A stretch of 64,000 nt of DNA from Allobosea sp. LC85 (GCF_000735605.1 NZ_JPKG01000017.1:62001-126000), one strand, 5' to 3'. Counted from the first letter of the stretch, positions 36,780 to 46,776 are shown. Numbers and translations: made by a program. The notes: generated by a model from the sequence alone, not told the origin.

Positions 36780-38198
36780 ATGTCAGTCCCGAAAATCGTT
36801 CCGCTCGTCATGGCCGGAGGAGCCGGCACCCGGCTCTGGCCGCTGTCGCGCGATACTTTGCCCAAGCAGTTCATTCCGCTGCTCGGAGACGGTATCTCGA
36901 CCTTCCAGGCGACCCTGCAGCGGCTCCAGGATCCGCGCTTCGATGCACCGATCGTCATCACCAACAACGACTTTCGCTTTATCGCGGCCGAGCAGATGCT
37001 CGCGGTCGGCGTCAAGGGCGAGATCGTCCTTGAACCGGAACGGCGCGATTCCGCCGCAGCGGTTGCAGTCGGCTCCCTTTTGGCGGGGCAGCGCAGGGCC
37101 GGCGCGATCTGCGCTGCCTTCGCAGCTGATCACGTCGTCCACGCCACCGCTGCATTCCGCGACGATTGTGCGATCGCGGCCGAACTCGCCGCATCCGGGC
37201 TGATCATGACGCTCGGCATTCCCCCGACGCATCCCTCGACGGCCTATGGCTATCTCGCCCCCGGCGAGCCGCTGCCCGGCGAGCGCGCAAAACGTTTGCA
37301 GCGTTTCGTCGAGAAGCCCGATCTCGAGCGCGCCACGCGCTATCTCGAAGAAGGGTATCTCTGGAACAGCGGCAACTTCGTCTTCGCCGCAGCGACGATG
37401 TGCGACGAGTTGGAGCATCACGTTCCCGAAGTGCTGAGTGCCGCGCGCGCCGCTATTGCCAGCGCGACCCGCGACCTCGACTTCCTGCGCCTCGATCCGG
37501 AGGCCTTCGCCCAGGCAACCAAGATTTCGATCGACTACGCCGTGATGGAGCGGACGCAGGCCGCTGGCGTCGTGCAGGCAAGCTTCGACTGGTCCGATAT
37601 TGGTGCCTGGGACTCGATCCACGAGGTCAAACCAAAGGACGCCGATCGCAACGTCCTCGAAGGCGACGTGGTGGCGCTAGACAGCCACGGCATCTATGTC
37701 CGCAGCGACGATATGCTGACGACGGTACTCGGCCTCGACGATGTCGTTGTCGTTGCCACACGCGATGCCGTGCTCGTCGCCTCGATGGCCGCCGCCGGCA
37801 AGGTCAAGAACCTGGTCGAGCTGATGAAGGCCGATGGCCGACCGCAGGCGAGCGAGCACCTGAGGGTCTACCGGCCGTGGGGCTGGTATCAGCGCATCGA
37901 TATCGGCCAGCGCTTCCAGGTCAAGCGCATCAACGTCAAACCGGGCGGGCTGCTCAGCTTGCAGAAGCACTTTCATCGCGCCGAGCATTGGGTCGTGGTT
38001 TCGGGAACGGCCGAGGTTACGGTCGATGCCAAGGTCACCCACGTGCATGAAAATGAATCGGTGTACTTGCCGATCGGCTGCGTCCACCGCTTGCGCAATC
38101 CCGGCAGGATCGACCTCGAACTGATCGAGGTACAGGTCGGCTCCTATACCGGAGAGGACGACATCATTCGTATTGAGGACATCTACGCCCGCAGCTGA
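36780..38198 (+). CDS. manC: Mannose-1-phosphate guanylyltransferase / mannose-6-phosphate isomerase
   Basis: Makes GDP-mannose for capsule, exopolysaccharide or O-antigen. The 472-residue bifunctional protein has the N-terminal nucleotidyltransferase signature GGAGTRLWPLSR (about 13-24) and the FVEKP loop near 105. The C-terminal cupin isomerase domain is about 355-470 with the RPWGWY and HRAEHW motifs. The length is standard for the fused enzyme. It is not inside a polysaccharide cluster here; the CelD-like acetyltransferase a few kb upstream is the only polysaccharide-related neighbour. Confidence 0.95.
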   Translation: MSVPKIVPLVMAGGAGTRLWPLSRDTLPKQFIPLLGDGISTFQATLQRLQDPRFDAPIVITNNDFRFIAAEQMLAVGVKGEIVLEPERRDSAAAVAVGSLLAGQRRAGAICAAFAADHVVHATAAFRDDCAIAAELAASGLIMTLGIPPTHPSTAYGYLAPGEPLPGERAKRLQRFVEKPDLERATRYLEEGYLWNSGNFVFAAATMCDELEHHVPEVLSAARAAIASATRDLDFLRLDPEAFAQATKISIDYAVMERTQAAGVVQASFDWSDIGAWDSIHEVKPKDADRNVLEGDVVALDSHGIYVRSDDMLTTVLGLDDVVVVATRDAVLVASMAAAGKVKNLVELMKADGRPQASEHLRVYRPWGWYQRIDIGQRFQVKRINVKPGGLLSLQKHFHRAEHWVVVSGTAEVTVDAKVTHVHENESVYLPIGCVHRLRNPGRIDLELIEVQVGSYTGEDDIIRIEDIYARS

Positions 38199-38206
38199 AA
38201 GCGGGT

Positions 38207-38776
38207 TCAGGCTGCGTGCAGTTCCTGACCGATGGCCCGGATCAGTTGTGAGCCGACCGGATCCGAGCTCGCGGGGAAGCCTCCAACGAGGCTGCCATCG
38301 CGCCCGACCAGATATTTATGGAAGTTCCAGGTCGGAACCTCGGCCGGCCGCCGGATGGCCGCCCAGCGATAGAACGGGTGGGCGTCCGGGCCGCGCACGC
38401 TCGATTTCGCTGCGAAGGGGTAAGTCGCGCCATAGATCTGTCGCGCCGCTTCCGCGATCGCCATGCCTTCCAGCGGTTCTTGCCCGCCGAAGTCATTGCA
38501 CGGCACCGCCAGCAGGATCAGGCCCCGGCCGGAATAGCGTTGCCAAAGCTGCTCGAGCGTTGCGAACTGCCCTGCGTAACCGCAATTGGTGGCCGTGTTG
38601 ACGATGAGGATCGGTTTGCCGCGATAGGCCGCAAGTGGAATGCGACCACCCTCAAGCCGGTCGAACGCAAACTGGTAGGCGTCGGGCGCGCTCTGCGCCT
38701 CGGGCGACATGGCAAGCGATGGGCTCGCAGCGAACCCGCCGATCAGGCTCAAAACGTCACGACGAAGCAGCGGCAT
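38207..38776 (-). CDS. Glutathione peroxidase-family protein with a twin-arginine-like leader
   Basis: Reduces peroxides with glutathione or thioredoxin. The 189-residue protein carries the thiol active site TATNCGYAGQ (about 61-70), the glutamine in FGGQEPLE, and the C-terminal WNFHKYLV motif. It begins MPLLRRDVLSLIGGFAASPS, an arginine pair followed by a hydrophobic stretch typical of Tat leaders, so the enzyme is probably periplasmic. Its stop is 9 bp from the convergent manC stop. Confidence 0.87.
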   Translation of the reverse strand: MPLLRRDVLSLIGGFAASPSLAMSPEAQSAPDAYQFAFDRLEGGRIPLAAYRGKPILIVNTATNCGYAGQFATLEQLWQRYSGRGLILLAVPCNDFGGQEPLEGMAIAEAARQIYGATYPFAAKSSVRGPDAHPFYRWAAIRRPAEVPTWNFHKYLVGRDGSLVGGFPASSDPVGSQLIRAIGQELHAA

Positions 38777-38830
38777 GGCCTTCCCTCCCGCAGAATCTCA
38801 TGATGCGACGCAGATATTGGCGCAAAAGAG

Positions 38831-38862
38831 AGCGCCCCGCAGCCGTGAAGGCCAGGGGCGCT
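38831..38862 (-). terminator. Hairpin after the chemotaxis operon
   Basis: Arms AGCGCCCC (38831-38838) and GGGGCGCT (38855-38862) form an eight-base perfect stem. On the minus strand the second arm is followed by CTCTTTTG, a T-rich tail. It lies 40-70 bases downstream of the last che gene and could end its transcript. Confidence 0.5.
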
Positions 38863-38901
38863 GGATCACAATGGTGAGATTGGTCTTCAGCCGCATGCGG
38901 A

Positions 38902-39285
38902 TCAGCAGGCGAGAACCTTCTTAACCCGCACCTCGAGATCGCGCAGCTCATAGGGTTTCACGACATAGTGGTCGGCGCCGTTGCTGGTCGCCTCATCCAT
39001 CTTGTCGACCGATCGCTCGGACGTCGCCATGATGATCTTGATCTGGTTGAGTTCCGGCACGGAACGAATCGCCCGCAGCAGATCGATGCCGCTCATCCCG
39101 TCCATGTTCCAGTCGAGCAGGAGCAGATCATAGCGCTTGGTCTGCATCTTCATCAGCGCTTCGCGGGCGTTCTCCGCCTCGTCGATGTCCTGGAACTCGA
39201 TCTGTTTCAAGAAATAGGTCGCAAGCCCGCGCATGCTCTTCTGGTCGTCGACCACGAGGATCCGGTAGTCACTTCTGGCTTTCAT
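38902..39285 (-). CDS. Single-domain response regulator, CheY-like
   Basis: A 127-residue receiver domain at the end of the che operon. The phosphorylated aspartate is D58 (LLLLDWNMDG), the acidic pair is VVDDQ, and the conserved threonine/lysine are in MATSERS and VVKPYE. I use ATG 39285, which has AGGAG six bases ahead; a GTG one codon earlier is the alternative. In similar alphaproteobacterial operons the second CheY drains phosphate from the main one or drives the motor; the sequence cannot tell which of these roles it has. Confidence 0.92.
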   Translation of the reverse strand: MKARSDYRILVVDDQKSMRGLATYFLKQIEFQDIDEAENAREALMKMQTKRYDLLLLDWNMDGMSGIDLLRAIRSVPELNQIKIIMATSERSVDKMDEATSNGADHYVVKPYELRDLEVRVKKVLAC

Positions 39286-39295
39286 CACGCTCTCC

Positions 39296-40408
39296 TCACG
39301 CGGTGCGCTGATGCGGACGTTCTGCGATCAGGTGGCCGATAGCGGCGCCAATCTGGTCGAGTGCCACAACGCGATCAGCGGCCCCGATCTCGAATGCTGC
39401 TTTCGGCATCCCGTTTACCACACAGGTTTCGCCACTTTGAATTAACGTCTCGGCGCCGGCTTTGCGCATGGCTAACAAACCGTCAGCCCCGTCCCGACCC
39501 ATCCCGGTCAGCAGGACGCCTACCGCATGGGCACCCAGGCTACGCGCCACAGAATGGAACATGACATCGACCGAAGGCGAATGACCGCTGACCAGCGGCC
39601 CTTCCTTCAGGACGCAGACCAGTTCGCCACGTCGCTCCTCGATCTCGAGATGGCGCAGGCCGCCTGGCGCGACGACCGCCATGCCAGGCTTCAGCTTGTC
39701 CCCGTCAGCAGCTTCGCGGACGTCTAGCCCGGTGGCAGCCGCCAGGCGTGCCGCGAATTTCGCAGTGTAGCCGGCGGGCATGTGTTGAACCACGACCATC
39801 GGGATGCGCAAATTGGCAAGGTCCCGCATCACAACCTGCACGGCAGGCACGCCACCGGTCGAGGCACCGATCGCGATCAGCGACGTGCGACCGGGTGAGG
39901 CGGAAACACGCACCGGTTCACGAACTGGAACCGGCCTTGCCGGCGCCGCCTCACGCGCCAGAGCGCGCGCGGCCGCAAGCATCTTTCGACTGGCCGAAGC
40001 GCGATGAAGCGCGGCCACCAGATGCTTCATGAAGCCTTCGAGCGTGTGCGTCGTACCGTCCGGCTTCTCGATGAAATCGATCGCTCCCAGCTCCAGCGCC
40101 TGGATCGTGTTGTCGGCGCCCGGCCCGCCGAAAGCTGAGACGATCAGCACCGGCAACGGGTCCTGCTTCAGCACGCGCGCCAGCAACTTGAGGCCGTGCC
40201 GCCCCGGCAGTTCGAGATCGAGCGTCAGCAGGTCCGGCCGCAACTCCTGGATTGCGTCCCAGCCCTCCTCCGCGCTGCCGGCGACCCCGATCACCTTGTA
40301 TCCGGGGGCGGAGTCGATGATCTGCGTCATCAGCTTCTGCATCAGGACGGAATCGTCGACGACGAGGACAGAGACGGGCTTGGCCGATGGTGCTTGGTTC
40401 AGCGTCAT
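39296..40408 (-). CDS. cheB: Protein-glutamate methylesterase/deamidase CheB
   Basis: Demethylates and deamidates chemoreceptors. The 370-residue protein has a receiver domain (about 10-130, phosphorylated aspartate in LTLDLELPGRHG). A linker follows, then the methylesterase domain (about 170-360) with the active-site serine in IGASTGGVPA, a histidine in VVQHMPAGYT and an aspartate in MGRDGADG. All catalytic elements are intact. It overlaps cheD by 4 bp. Confidence 0.96.
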   Translation of the reverse strand: MTLNQAPSAKPVSVLVVDDSVLMQKLMTQIIDSAPGYKVIGVAGSAEEGWDAIQELRPDLLTLDLELPGRHGLKLLARVLKQDPLPVLIVSAFGGPGADNTIQALELGAIDFIEKPDGTTHTLEGFMKHLVAALHRASASRKMLAAARALAREAAPARPVPVREPVRVSASPGRTSLIAIGASTGGVPAVQVVMRDLANLRIPMVVVQHMPAGYTAKFAARLAAATGLDVREAADGDKLKPGMAVVAPGGLRHLEIEERRGELVCVLKEGPLVSGHSPSVDVMFHSVARSLGAHAVGVLLTGMGRDGADGLLAMRKAGAETLIQSGETCVVNGMPKAAFEIGAADRVVALDQIGAAIGHLIAERPHQRTA

Positions 40409-41001
40409 GAGAAGATCTCGACATCACCTGCGACAGGCTGGGTCTTAAGTCGGTTGAGATAGGCCACTTCCTGCTCGTGCTCGCTGCTGCGCACGCTCGG
40501 CTGCACATGCTGAACCCAGGCCCGCCCGGTGAAGGGCTGGTAGTGGATTCGGCGCGAGCGCGTTCCGCCGACGTCCTTGGAGACGATCGGAATGCCTTCC
40601 CGGTTGAGGAAGTCGAGCACGAAGGCGATGTTGCCGTCGCCGATGGCAAGCATGGTTGCGCCGGACAGGACCCGTGCCCCGCCAAAGACCTTGGCTTCGA
40701 GGTGATTTCGCTTGCCGCCCCGCTTGAGCAGGCCGTTGATGAGGACTTCCATCGCAGTGTCGCCATAGCGCTCGCCGGCGCTGGCATCGTTGCCGCCATT
40801 GTTCTTCGGCAACAGGAAATGATTCAGCCCGCCGACCCCTGCTTGCGGATCGCGCATGCAAACCGAGATGCAGGACCCCAGCACGGTCGCGACGATCTCG
40901 TCCTTCGCCGAGGTGATCTCGTGCTCGCCGGGCGCGACGGTGATGATCGTCGCCTCGAAACGGGGATCGAAATAGCGTCGAGAGGACCGCGTAACGCTCA
41001 T
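40405..41001 (-). CDS. cheD: Chemoreceptor glutamine deamidase CheD
   Basis: Deamidates glutamines in chemoreceptors, tuning adaptation. The 198-residue protein has the catalytic cysteine in LGSCISVCM (about 42-50) and a catalytic histidine in GGLNHFLLP (about 58-66). Conserved KVFGGARVL and IPIVSKDVGGT motifs follow. The gene overlaps cheR upstream and cheB downstream by 4 bp each, so three adaptation genes are translationally coupled. Confidence 0.95.
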   Translation of the reverse strand: MSVTRSSRRYFDPRFEATIITVAPGEHEITSAKDEIVATVLGSCISVCMRDPQAGVGGLNHFLLPKNNGGNDASAGERYGDTAMEVLINGLLKRGGKRNHLEAKVFGGARVLSGATMLAIGDGNIAFVLDFLNREGIPIVSKDVGGTRSRRIHYQPFTGRAWVQHVQPSVRSSEHEQEVAYLNRLKTQPVAGDVEIFS

Positions 41002-41849
41002 GGGGTTCTCTCGTAGATCGTGCGGCCGATCAGCCTGAGCTGCGGGTGAGGTTGCGGTAGCGACTCGGAATGGCCGAGATAGAGGAAGCCTCCCGGCGCA
41101 AGCAGATCGACGAAGCGATCGAGGATCGTGGCCTTGGTCCGGGTATCGAAATAGATGAAGACGTTTCGGCAGAAGATGGCATCGAATGGGCCACGCATCG
41201 GCCAGCTTTCGATGAGATTGAGCCGCTTGAAGGCGATCAGCCGGCGCAGGTCATCGCTGATCCTCGCCTCGCCTCGCCCGGCCTGCCCTTCCAGCCGGAG
41301 CAGCGGCCTGACATCGGCGGGCAGACGCTCGAACAGCTCCGAGGGATAGATGCCGGCTTCCGCCCGGTTGAGGATATCCGTATCGATATCAGTCGCCAGA
41401 ATGCGGAAATCGAGATCGCTGCGCGAGCCGATCACATCGCGCGAGACAGCCGCGATGCTGTAGGGCTCCTCGCCGGAGGAGCAGGCCGAGGACCAGATCC
41501 GGATTCGCCCACGCCGGCCGCCGCGTTCCTGAACCAGCCTCGGCAGCACGTCGCGGCGCAAATGGTCGAAATGATGCCGCTCGCGGAAGAAGGCGGTGTG
41601 GTTGGTGGTGACCGCGTTGATCAGCTCCGGGATCTCGTCCTGCGCGCCTGGCGTCTTCAGGAAGGCGCAGTACTCCGCGACCGAGCCCATGCCCAGCGCC
41701 TTGACCCGTCGGGAAAGGCGACCGCGCGTCATCGCTTCCTTGTGTTCGCGGATGACGATGCCGGCATGCTCGTAGACGAGCTTCGAGATGAAGCCCATGT
41801 CCTCGCGCGTCAGCGTGGCTTCGGGAAGACCTTGAGGCGCGAGCATCAC
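40998..41849 (-). CDS. cheR: Chemotaxis methyltransferase CheR
   Basis: Adds methyl groups from SAM to glutamates of chemoreceptors. The 283-residue protein has the helical N-terminal CheR_N domain (about 15-70) and a methyltransferase fold: RIRIWSSACSSGEEPYSIA (about 117-135) is the SAM loop. The central FDAIFCRNVFIYF and GHSESL motifs follow. The sequence between about 190 and 205 is the expected beta-subdomain region. The receptor upstream has a pentapeptide-like tail that could dock to it. Confidence 0.95.
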   Translation of the reverse strand: MMLAPQGLPEATLTREDMGFISKLVYEHAGIVIREHKEAMTRGRLSRRVKALGMGSVAEYCAFLKTPGAQDEIPELINAVTTNHTAFFRERHHFDHLRRDVLPRLVQERGGRRGRIRIWSSACSSGEEPYSIAAVSRDVIGSRSDLDFRILATDIDTDILNRAEAGIYPSELFERLPADVRPLLRLEGQAGRGEARISDDLRRLIAFKRLNLIESWPMRGPFDAIFCRNVFIYFDTRTKATILDRFVDLLAPGGFLYLGHSESLPQPHPQLRLIGRTIYERTP

Positions 41850-41870
41850 TGTGAACCTGACAACATCGAA

Positions 41871-43871
41871 CTAGAACTCGGCCCAATCATCGACGCGCCC
41901 ATTGGCGATGCGGCGCGGCGCGGGACGTACTGCCGGAGCCTTCGCCAGTTCGGGCCGCCGCGGCTCCGGGCGGCGGACGGCCGGCGCGACACGCGCCTGC
42001 TCGACGAGCGCTGCAGCAGCAAGTCGCTGCAGTCGGGCTGGCTCGGTCTGCGGAGCATGAAACGGCGGCGCAGCGAACCCTTCCTCGGTGCGGAAGACGG
42101 CAACGAGCTGTTTCAGCATATCGATCTCCGCCATCAGCTCATGTGCCGATGACGCGCTCTGCTCCGCCAAAGCCGAGTTCTGCTGGGTCATCTCGTCCAT
42201 GTGGGCGACGGTCTGGCTCATCTCCTCGATGCCGTGGGCCTGCTCGGCGGTCGCGGACGAGATTTCCGCAACGGTCGCTGAAACCTTGCTCGCAGCGGCG
42301 ACGATCCGCTCCAGGACCTCACCCGTGCTGCGCACGAAGCGCACGCCTTCGCCGACCTGCTCGTTGGAGGTCGCGATCAGGCCCTTGATATCCCGCGCAG
42401 CCTGGGCGGAGCGCTGTGCCAGGGCGCGTACCTCGGAGGCCACGACGGCAAACCCCTTGCCGGCATCACCAGCCCGCGCGGCCTCGACCGCCGCATTGAG
42501 CGCCAGCAGATTGGTCTGGAAGGCAATGCCGTCGATCACCGAGACGATTTCCGAGATGCGAACGGAGGACGTCTCGATCCGTTCGATGGCGCCAACGGCC
42601 TGAGACACGACGATCTTGCCGTCATTGGCCACACTCATGGCCTCTCCGGCCAATTGGGTCGCCTCGCGGGAGCGGGCCGCGCTCTGCTTGACGGAGGCTG
42701 CCAGTTCCTCGGTCGTCGCGGCCGTCTCCTCCAGATTGCCGGCTGTCGCTTCAGTCCGCTTGGCAAGGTCGCCTGCGCCGGAATTGATCTCGATCGCAGC
42801 TCGCGAAACGTTGCCTGCCGTCAGTTGGATGGTCGATACCGTCTGGCCGAGATGGGCGAGTGCCCCATTCAGGCTGCGCTTCAGCTCGGCGAGGCGACCG
42901 CGATAGTCTCCCTCCATGCGGTGGCTCAGGTCGCCCTCGGCCAGTCCGCCGAGTACGCTCGAGAATTCGCCGACCGCACCCTCGACCAGCGTGTTGATCT
43001 GATTCAGGCCCTCAGCGATGCGAGCCAAGGCCTCCGGCTTGCCGGCGAGCGGGATACGACGGGAAAAATCGCCCTCGACGGCGGCCGAGACGACATCCGC
43101 AACCTCGCTGGCGGCCGCAAGTTCATCCGTCAGTTCCAGCCATTCGACGGCAGTGCCAAGACGCTCGCCATTGGCATGGAGAACCGGACTCAGCGACAGC
43201 GAAATGGTGCGCCGGCCGAGCGCGTAGCGGATCGCGCGGGCCCCGCCGGGATCATGCCGCCCAAACACGGGGTCGCCATAGACAGCATCCATGACCCGCC
43301 CAAGCATGTCCTTGGCCGAGCAGCCCGGAAAGGCCGCGCGAAAATCCTCCTGGGCCTCGGCAAAGAACCTGAGCAGCGACTTGTTGACATAGACAACGTG
43401 GTTCTGCCGATCGCAAACCATGACATTGGTGCGGCAGTCATCGAGTGCGGCACGGATACGTGCAGCTTCGACCCCGGTCTCGTGAATGCTCTTCAGGGCG
43501 CGGGCGAGGTCGCCGATCTCGTCGCCACGGGCGAGGCCGGGGATCGCAGCGTTCTCGCCCTGGGCCAGCAGGCCGACCGCGTCGCGCATCTCGACGATGG
43601 GGCGATAGATCGAGCGCGCGGCAAGCCAGCCGACTGCTGCAATCGCGGCCAGCGAAACGGCGCTGATCCCCAGCATCTGCGGAACGGCCGCTCGCACGGC
43701 GCCGTCGATATCGGCCGCGCTCAGCCCGAGCTGCGCGAGGTCACTCAGCCGCCCCCAGGCGACATGATAGGCGGCGGCGCCGATGGCGCCACCCGAGACG
43801 AAAGCCGCGCCGAGAAACATCAGCGGCAGCCGTACCGAGAGTCTCGAAAGGGAACCGGCGAAGCTGCCCAT
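41871..43871 (-). CDS. Membrane chemoreceptor with PAS-like domain and CheR-docking tail
   Basis: A 666-residue methyl-accepting chemotaxis protein. It has two N-terminal helices (about 14-36 and 67-87), only a short periplasmic loop (about 30 residues), then HAMP (about 88-140) and a PAS-like domain (about 140-250, [14 protein letters not shown]). A second HAMP-like stretch and the long signalling hairpin follow (tip [20 protein letters not shown] at about 448-467). A Pro/Ala-rich linker ends in DWAEF, an xWxxF-type pentapeptide like the NWETF dock for CheR/CheB. The tiny periplasmic loop implies the signal is sensed in the cytoplasm. Confidence 0.9.
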   Translation of the reverse strand: MGSFAGSLSRLSVRLPLMFLGAAFVSGGAIGAAAYHVAWGRLSDLAQLGLSAADIDGAVRAAVPQMLGISAVSLAAIAAVGWLAARSIYRPIVEMRDAVGLLAQGENAAIPGLARGDEIGDLARALKSIHETGVEAARIRAALDDCRTNVMVCDRQNHVVYVNKSLLRFFAEAQEDFRAAFPGCSAKDMLGRVMDAVYGDPVFGRHDPGGARAIRYALGRRTISLSLSPVLHANGERLGTAVEWLELTDELAAASEVADVVSAAVEGDFSRRIPLAGKPEALARIAEGLNQINTLVEGAVGEFSSVLGGLAEGDLSHRMEGDYRGRLAELKRSLNGALAHLGQTVSTIQLTAGNVSRAAIEINSGAGDLAKRTEATAGNLEETAATTEELAASVKQSAARSREATQLAGEAMSVANDGKIVVSQAVGAIERIETSSVRISEIVSVIDGIAFQTNLLALNAAVEAARAGDAGKGFAVVASEVRALAQRSAQAARDIKGLIATSNEQVGEGVRFVRSTGEVLERIVAAASKVSATVAEISSATAEQAHGIEEMSQTVAHMDEMTQQNSALAEQSASSAHELMAEIDMLKQLVAVFRTEEGFAAPPFHAPQTEPARLQRLAAAALVEQARVAPAVRRPEPRRPELAKAPAVRPAPRRIANGRVDDWAEF

Positions 43872-43948
43872 GTTCTTGTCGTGTCTTTCTTGGCGCGTTG
43901 GCCTTCCCCGGCTCGGTCATCTGGCGCGTTGCCGCGCCACCATGACGA

Positions 43949-44464
43949 TCAGGCGGCTCGGGTCGTCCGAGCGAGAGGGGCCTCGGCCCCGCCTTCGCGG
44001 ATCACGGCCGCGAGGTCGAGCAGGGCGACGATCTCGGTGTCGAGCAGCACGAGGCCTTCGATCAGGCCATGTTCGTCACGCTCCAGATCCGGCGCGGGGC
44101 GAACCGCACTGACCGGGACATCGACGATATCGGAGACCGAATCGACCAGCAGGCCGGCGGTCTTGTCCTCGACATCGACGACGACGATGACATGGGTTGC
44201 CGTGGCATCGGTAACGCCGAGGCCGATCGAGGTGCGCAGGTCGTACACTGCGAGAATGACACCGCGCAGGTTGAGCACACCGCGCACATGCGGCGCCGCA
44301 TGCGGCAGTGGCGTGGTCACCTGCCAGCCCTTGATTTCGCGAACCATGCCGACATCGATGCCGAAAGTCCGATCACCGACGCGGAAGGTGACGATACGGC
44401 GCACGGCTGATTCAGGCTGCGCCGACGAGAAGTGCTTTTCGCCGAGTTGAAGGGTCATGTTCAT
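43949..44464 (-). CDS. cheW: Chemotaxis coupling protein CheW
   Basis: Links receptors to CheA. The 171-residue protein has the CheW beta-barrel with IVTFRVGDRTFGIDVGMVREI (near 25-45), HVRGVLNLRGVILAVYDLR and the VDSVSDIVDV segment. Length is standard. It starts inside the cheA stop by an ATGA overlap, so the pair is translationally coupled. The C-terminal extension after about 155 is charged and short. Confidence 0.93.
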   Translation of the reverse strand: MNMTLQLGEKHFSSAQPESAVRRIVTFRVGDRTFGIDVGMVREIKGWQVTTPLPHAAPHVRGVLNLRGVILAVYDLRTSIGLGVTDATATHVIVVVDVEDKTAGLLVDSVSDIVDVPVSAVRPAPDLERDEHGLIEGLVLLDTEIVALLDLAAVIREGGAEAPLARTTRAA

Positions 44465-46767
44465 CCAGCCATTTTCAGTTCGGGAACGGGTTGCCGGCCG
44501 CCGGTCGCGGCCAGTCTCAGCATCGAGTCGACATCGAGGATCAGGGCGACGAGGCCGTCGCCAAGGATGGTCGCGGCGGATGCGCCGTTGACCGCGCCGT
44601 AATTCGCCTCAAGGCTCTTCACGACGACCTGCTGCTGGCCGACGATCTCGTCGACCGCAATTCCGACATTACCGCCGCGCTCGGTTTCGGCGATGATGAT
44701 GATGTTCTCGTCGCGCTGCCCGGACGAGCCCATCACGGCGCCGAGCCGGTACAGCGGTGTCACCTCTCCGCGCCAGCGCAGGACCTCCTGGCCGAAGGTG
44801 AGATGCTCGATCGGCGTATTGGCGAGATGCTGGGTCTCGATCACGCTCGCAATCGGAATGACGTAGCGATCGTCACCGCAGCGGATCACCATGCCCTCGA
44901 GCACGGCGAGCGTCAGCGGCAGCGCCAAGGTGAATTTGCAGCCCCGGCCGGGCTCGGAATCGACGCTGATGCGCCCGCCAAGCGATTCGACATTGCGCCG
45001 CACCACATCCATGCCGACGCCGCGGCCCGAGATGTCGCTGACGGCCTCTGCGGTCGAAAGCCCGGCGGCGAAGATCAGCTGGTCGATCTCCTCGGGCGCG
45101 AGTTTTTCATCGGGCCCGACGAGACCGCGCGAGCGGGCCTTGCCAAGAAGCTTCTCGCGATTGATGCCGCGCCCGTCATCGGTGACGGAGATCACGATGC
45201 GCCCGGCCCGATGCTCGGCTGTGAGCTGGATCGTGCCCTCCGGCCCCTTGCCTGCCGCCCTGCGCTCTTCGGGCGTCTCCAGGCCATGATCCATCGAATT
45301 GCGGATCATGTGGGTCAGCGGATCGGCGAGCTCCTCGATGATCGTCTTGTCGACCTCGGTGTTCTCGCCTTCGAGCACCAGGCGCACTTCCTTGCCGAGG
45401 GTCTGCGCAAGCTCGCGGACGAGGCGCGGCATGCGCTGGAACACGGCTTTCACCGGCTGCGCGCGCACCGCCATGACGTGGTCCTGCAACTCGCGCGTCT
45501 GGCGCGACAGCGTCAGGATGCCCTCGGCGGTCTTGGCATAGACGTCGTAGGGCAGCGAGCGCACGCATTCGACCAGCATGGACTGGGTAATGACGATCTC
45601 GCCGACAAGATTCATCAGCTTGTCGATGCGGTCGAGGTCGACACGAACGCTGACCGCCTGGCGTTGACGTGCCGCAGGAGCATCATTGGCAGGCGCACGA
45701 AGGGCAGGACGCGGCACGGCCGGAGCCGCGGCCTCGACCGGGGGCGGGGCGGGGGCCTGCACAGGAACGGGTTCCGGCGCAGCGGCTGGAGCAGGGCCGA
45801 GCTTCGCGAGGATCGCCGAGAGATCGGCCGCAACCGACTGCGGCACCTCTGCATCGACGGCAACAGCTGGCGCGAACGAAGCCACATCGTCATTGGCCGG
45901 TTCGGGCATCGCCTCGATCTCGAACTCCTCGGTCGCGAGGGTGAAATCGAACTTGCCGTGCAACTCTTCGACCGACATCTGCGTGCGCAGGTTCACGGCA
46001 AAGCGCATCCAGCAATCGGTGACGTCGAGTTCCTCCAGCGACGGCACATGGCTCAAGTCGCAGGAGACGGAAACAATGTCCCCCGGTGGCAGGGCCGCCA
46101 GCACGACGCGGGGCTCGATCACGCGACGGAAAAGGTCGCGATCCGGCGTGATGCGCAGGCAGATCTCGCTACCGGCCTTCACCGACTCGCCGAGAGCGAC
46201 GGCAGCGGCCGGCTCGTCGTCCCAGCCGTCATCGACCGGCTTCACTGATGCAGCGGACTTCGCCTCGACCATCGCAAGCAGATTGCCGAGCGCTGCGATG
46301 CCGGGCGGGGCATCATCGCTTGCGGGCACTGGGGCCGAGGGTACGGAAGCTGCGGATGCAGCAGCAGCCGGAGCTGCCGCGACGGGTTCAGCCTGCCCGA
46401 CACGTTCCAGCGCCTCAAGCAGATCCGGACGCGGCCGGGCCGGCTCGTCATTGCGCGCGGCCGACACCAGATCGGCAACAGCATCCGAGCAGCGCAGGAA
46501 CAGGCCGAAGGGGGCGTCCTCGATCGCGACACGTCCCGAACGCAAATGATCGAGCGACGCCTCGAAGACATGGGCGAAGGCAACGAGCTCGGTGCAACCG
46601 AAGGCCCCCGCCCCGCCCTTGATCGAATGGATCGCGCGAAATGCGGCGTTGACGTCCTCGGGCTCGCGCGAGCCCTCATCAAGCGCCTGAAGCTTCTGTT
46701 CCAGCGCGCCGAGAAGCTCTTCGCATTCCTGGAAGAACGTTTGTTTGAGTTCCGCTAACGGATCCAT
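44461..46767 (-). CDS. cheA: Chemotaxis histidine kinase CheA
   Basis: Autophosphorylates and transfers phosphate to CheY and CheB. The 768-residue protein has an Hpt domain (P1) with the phospho-accepting H47 in AIHSIKGGAGAFG. A P2-like region (about 200-290) and an Ala/Pro-rich linker (about 320-370) follow. The dimerisation helices are near 385-440, and the HATPase domain (about 470-600) has an N-box HMIRNSMDHGLE and G-box GRGVGMDVV. A C-terminal CheW-like domain (about 620-755) ends the chain. It follows cheY by 9 bp in the operon. Confidence 0.96.
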   Translation of the reverse strand: MDPLAELKQTFFQECEELLGALEQKLQALDEGSREPEDVNAAFRAIHSIKGGAGAFGCTELVAFAHVFEASLDHLRSGRVAIEDAPFGLFLRCSDAVADLVSAARNDEPARPRPDLLEALERVGQAEPVAAAPAAAASAASVPSAPVPASDDAPPGIAALGNLLAMVEAKSAASVKPVDDGWDDEPAAAVALGESVKAGSEICLRITPDRDLFRRVIEPRVVLAALPPGDIVSVSCDLSHVPSLEELDVTDCWMRFAVNLRTQMSVEELHGKFDFTLATEEFEIEAMPEPANDDVASFAPAVAVDAEVPQSVAADLSAILAKLGPAPAAAPEPVPVQAPAPPPVEAAAPAVPRPALRAPANDAPAARQRQAVSVRVDLDRIDKLMNLVGEIVITQSMLVECVRSLPYDVYAKTAEGILTLSRQTRELQDHVMAVRAQPVKAVFQRMPRLVRELAQTLGKEVRLVLEGENTEVDKTIIEELADPLTHMIRNSMDHGLETPEERRAAGKGPEGTIQLTAEHRAGRIVISVTDDGRGINREKLLGKARSRGLVGPDEKLAPEEIDQLIFAAGLSTAEAVSDISGRGVGMDVVRRNVESLGGRISVDSEPGRGCKFTLALPLTLAVLEGMVIRCGDDRYVIPIASVIETQHLANTPIEHLTFGQEVLRWRGEVTPLYRLGAVMGSSGQRDENIIIIAETERGGNVGIAVDEIVGQQQVVVKSLEANYGAVNGASAATILGDGLVALILDVDSMLRLAATGGRQPVPELKMAG

Positions 46768-46776
46768 CAGCCAGCC

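Noticed and set aside
44491..46248. A long plus-strand open frame antisense to cheA
   Set aside because: It is a shadow of cheA; the real gene has complete Hpt, ATPase and CheW domains.
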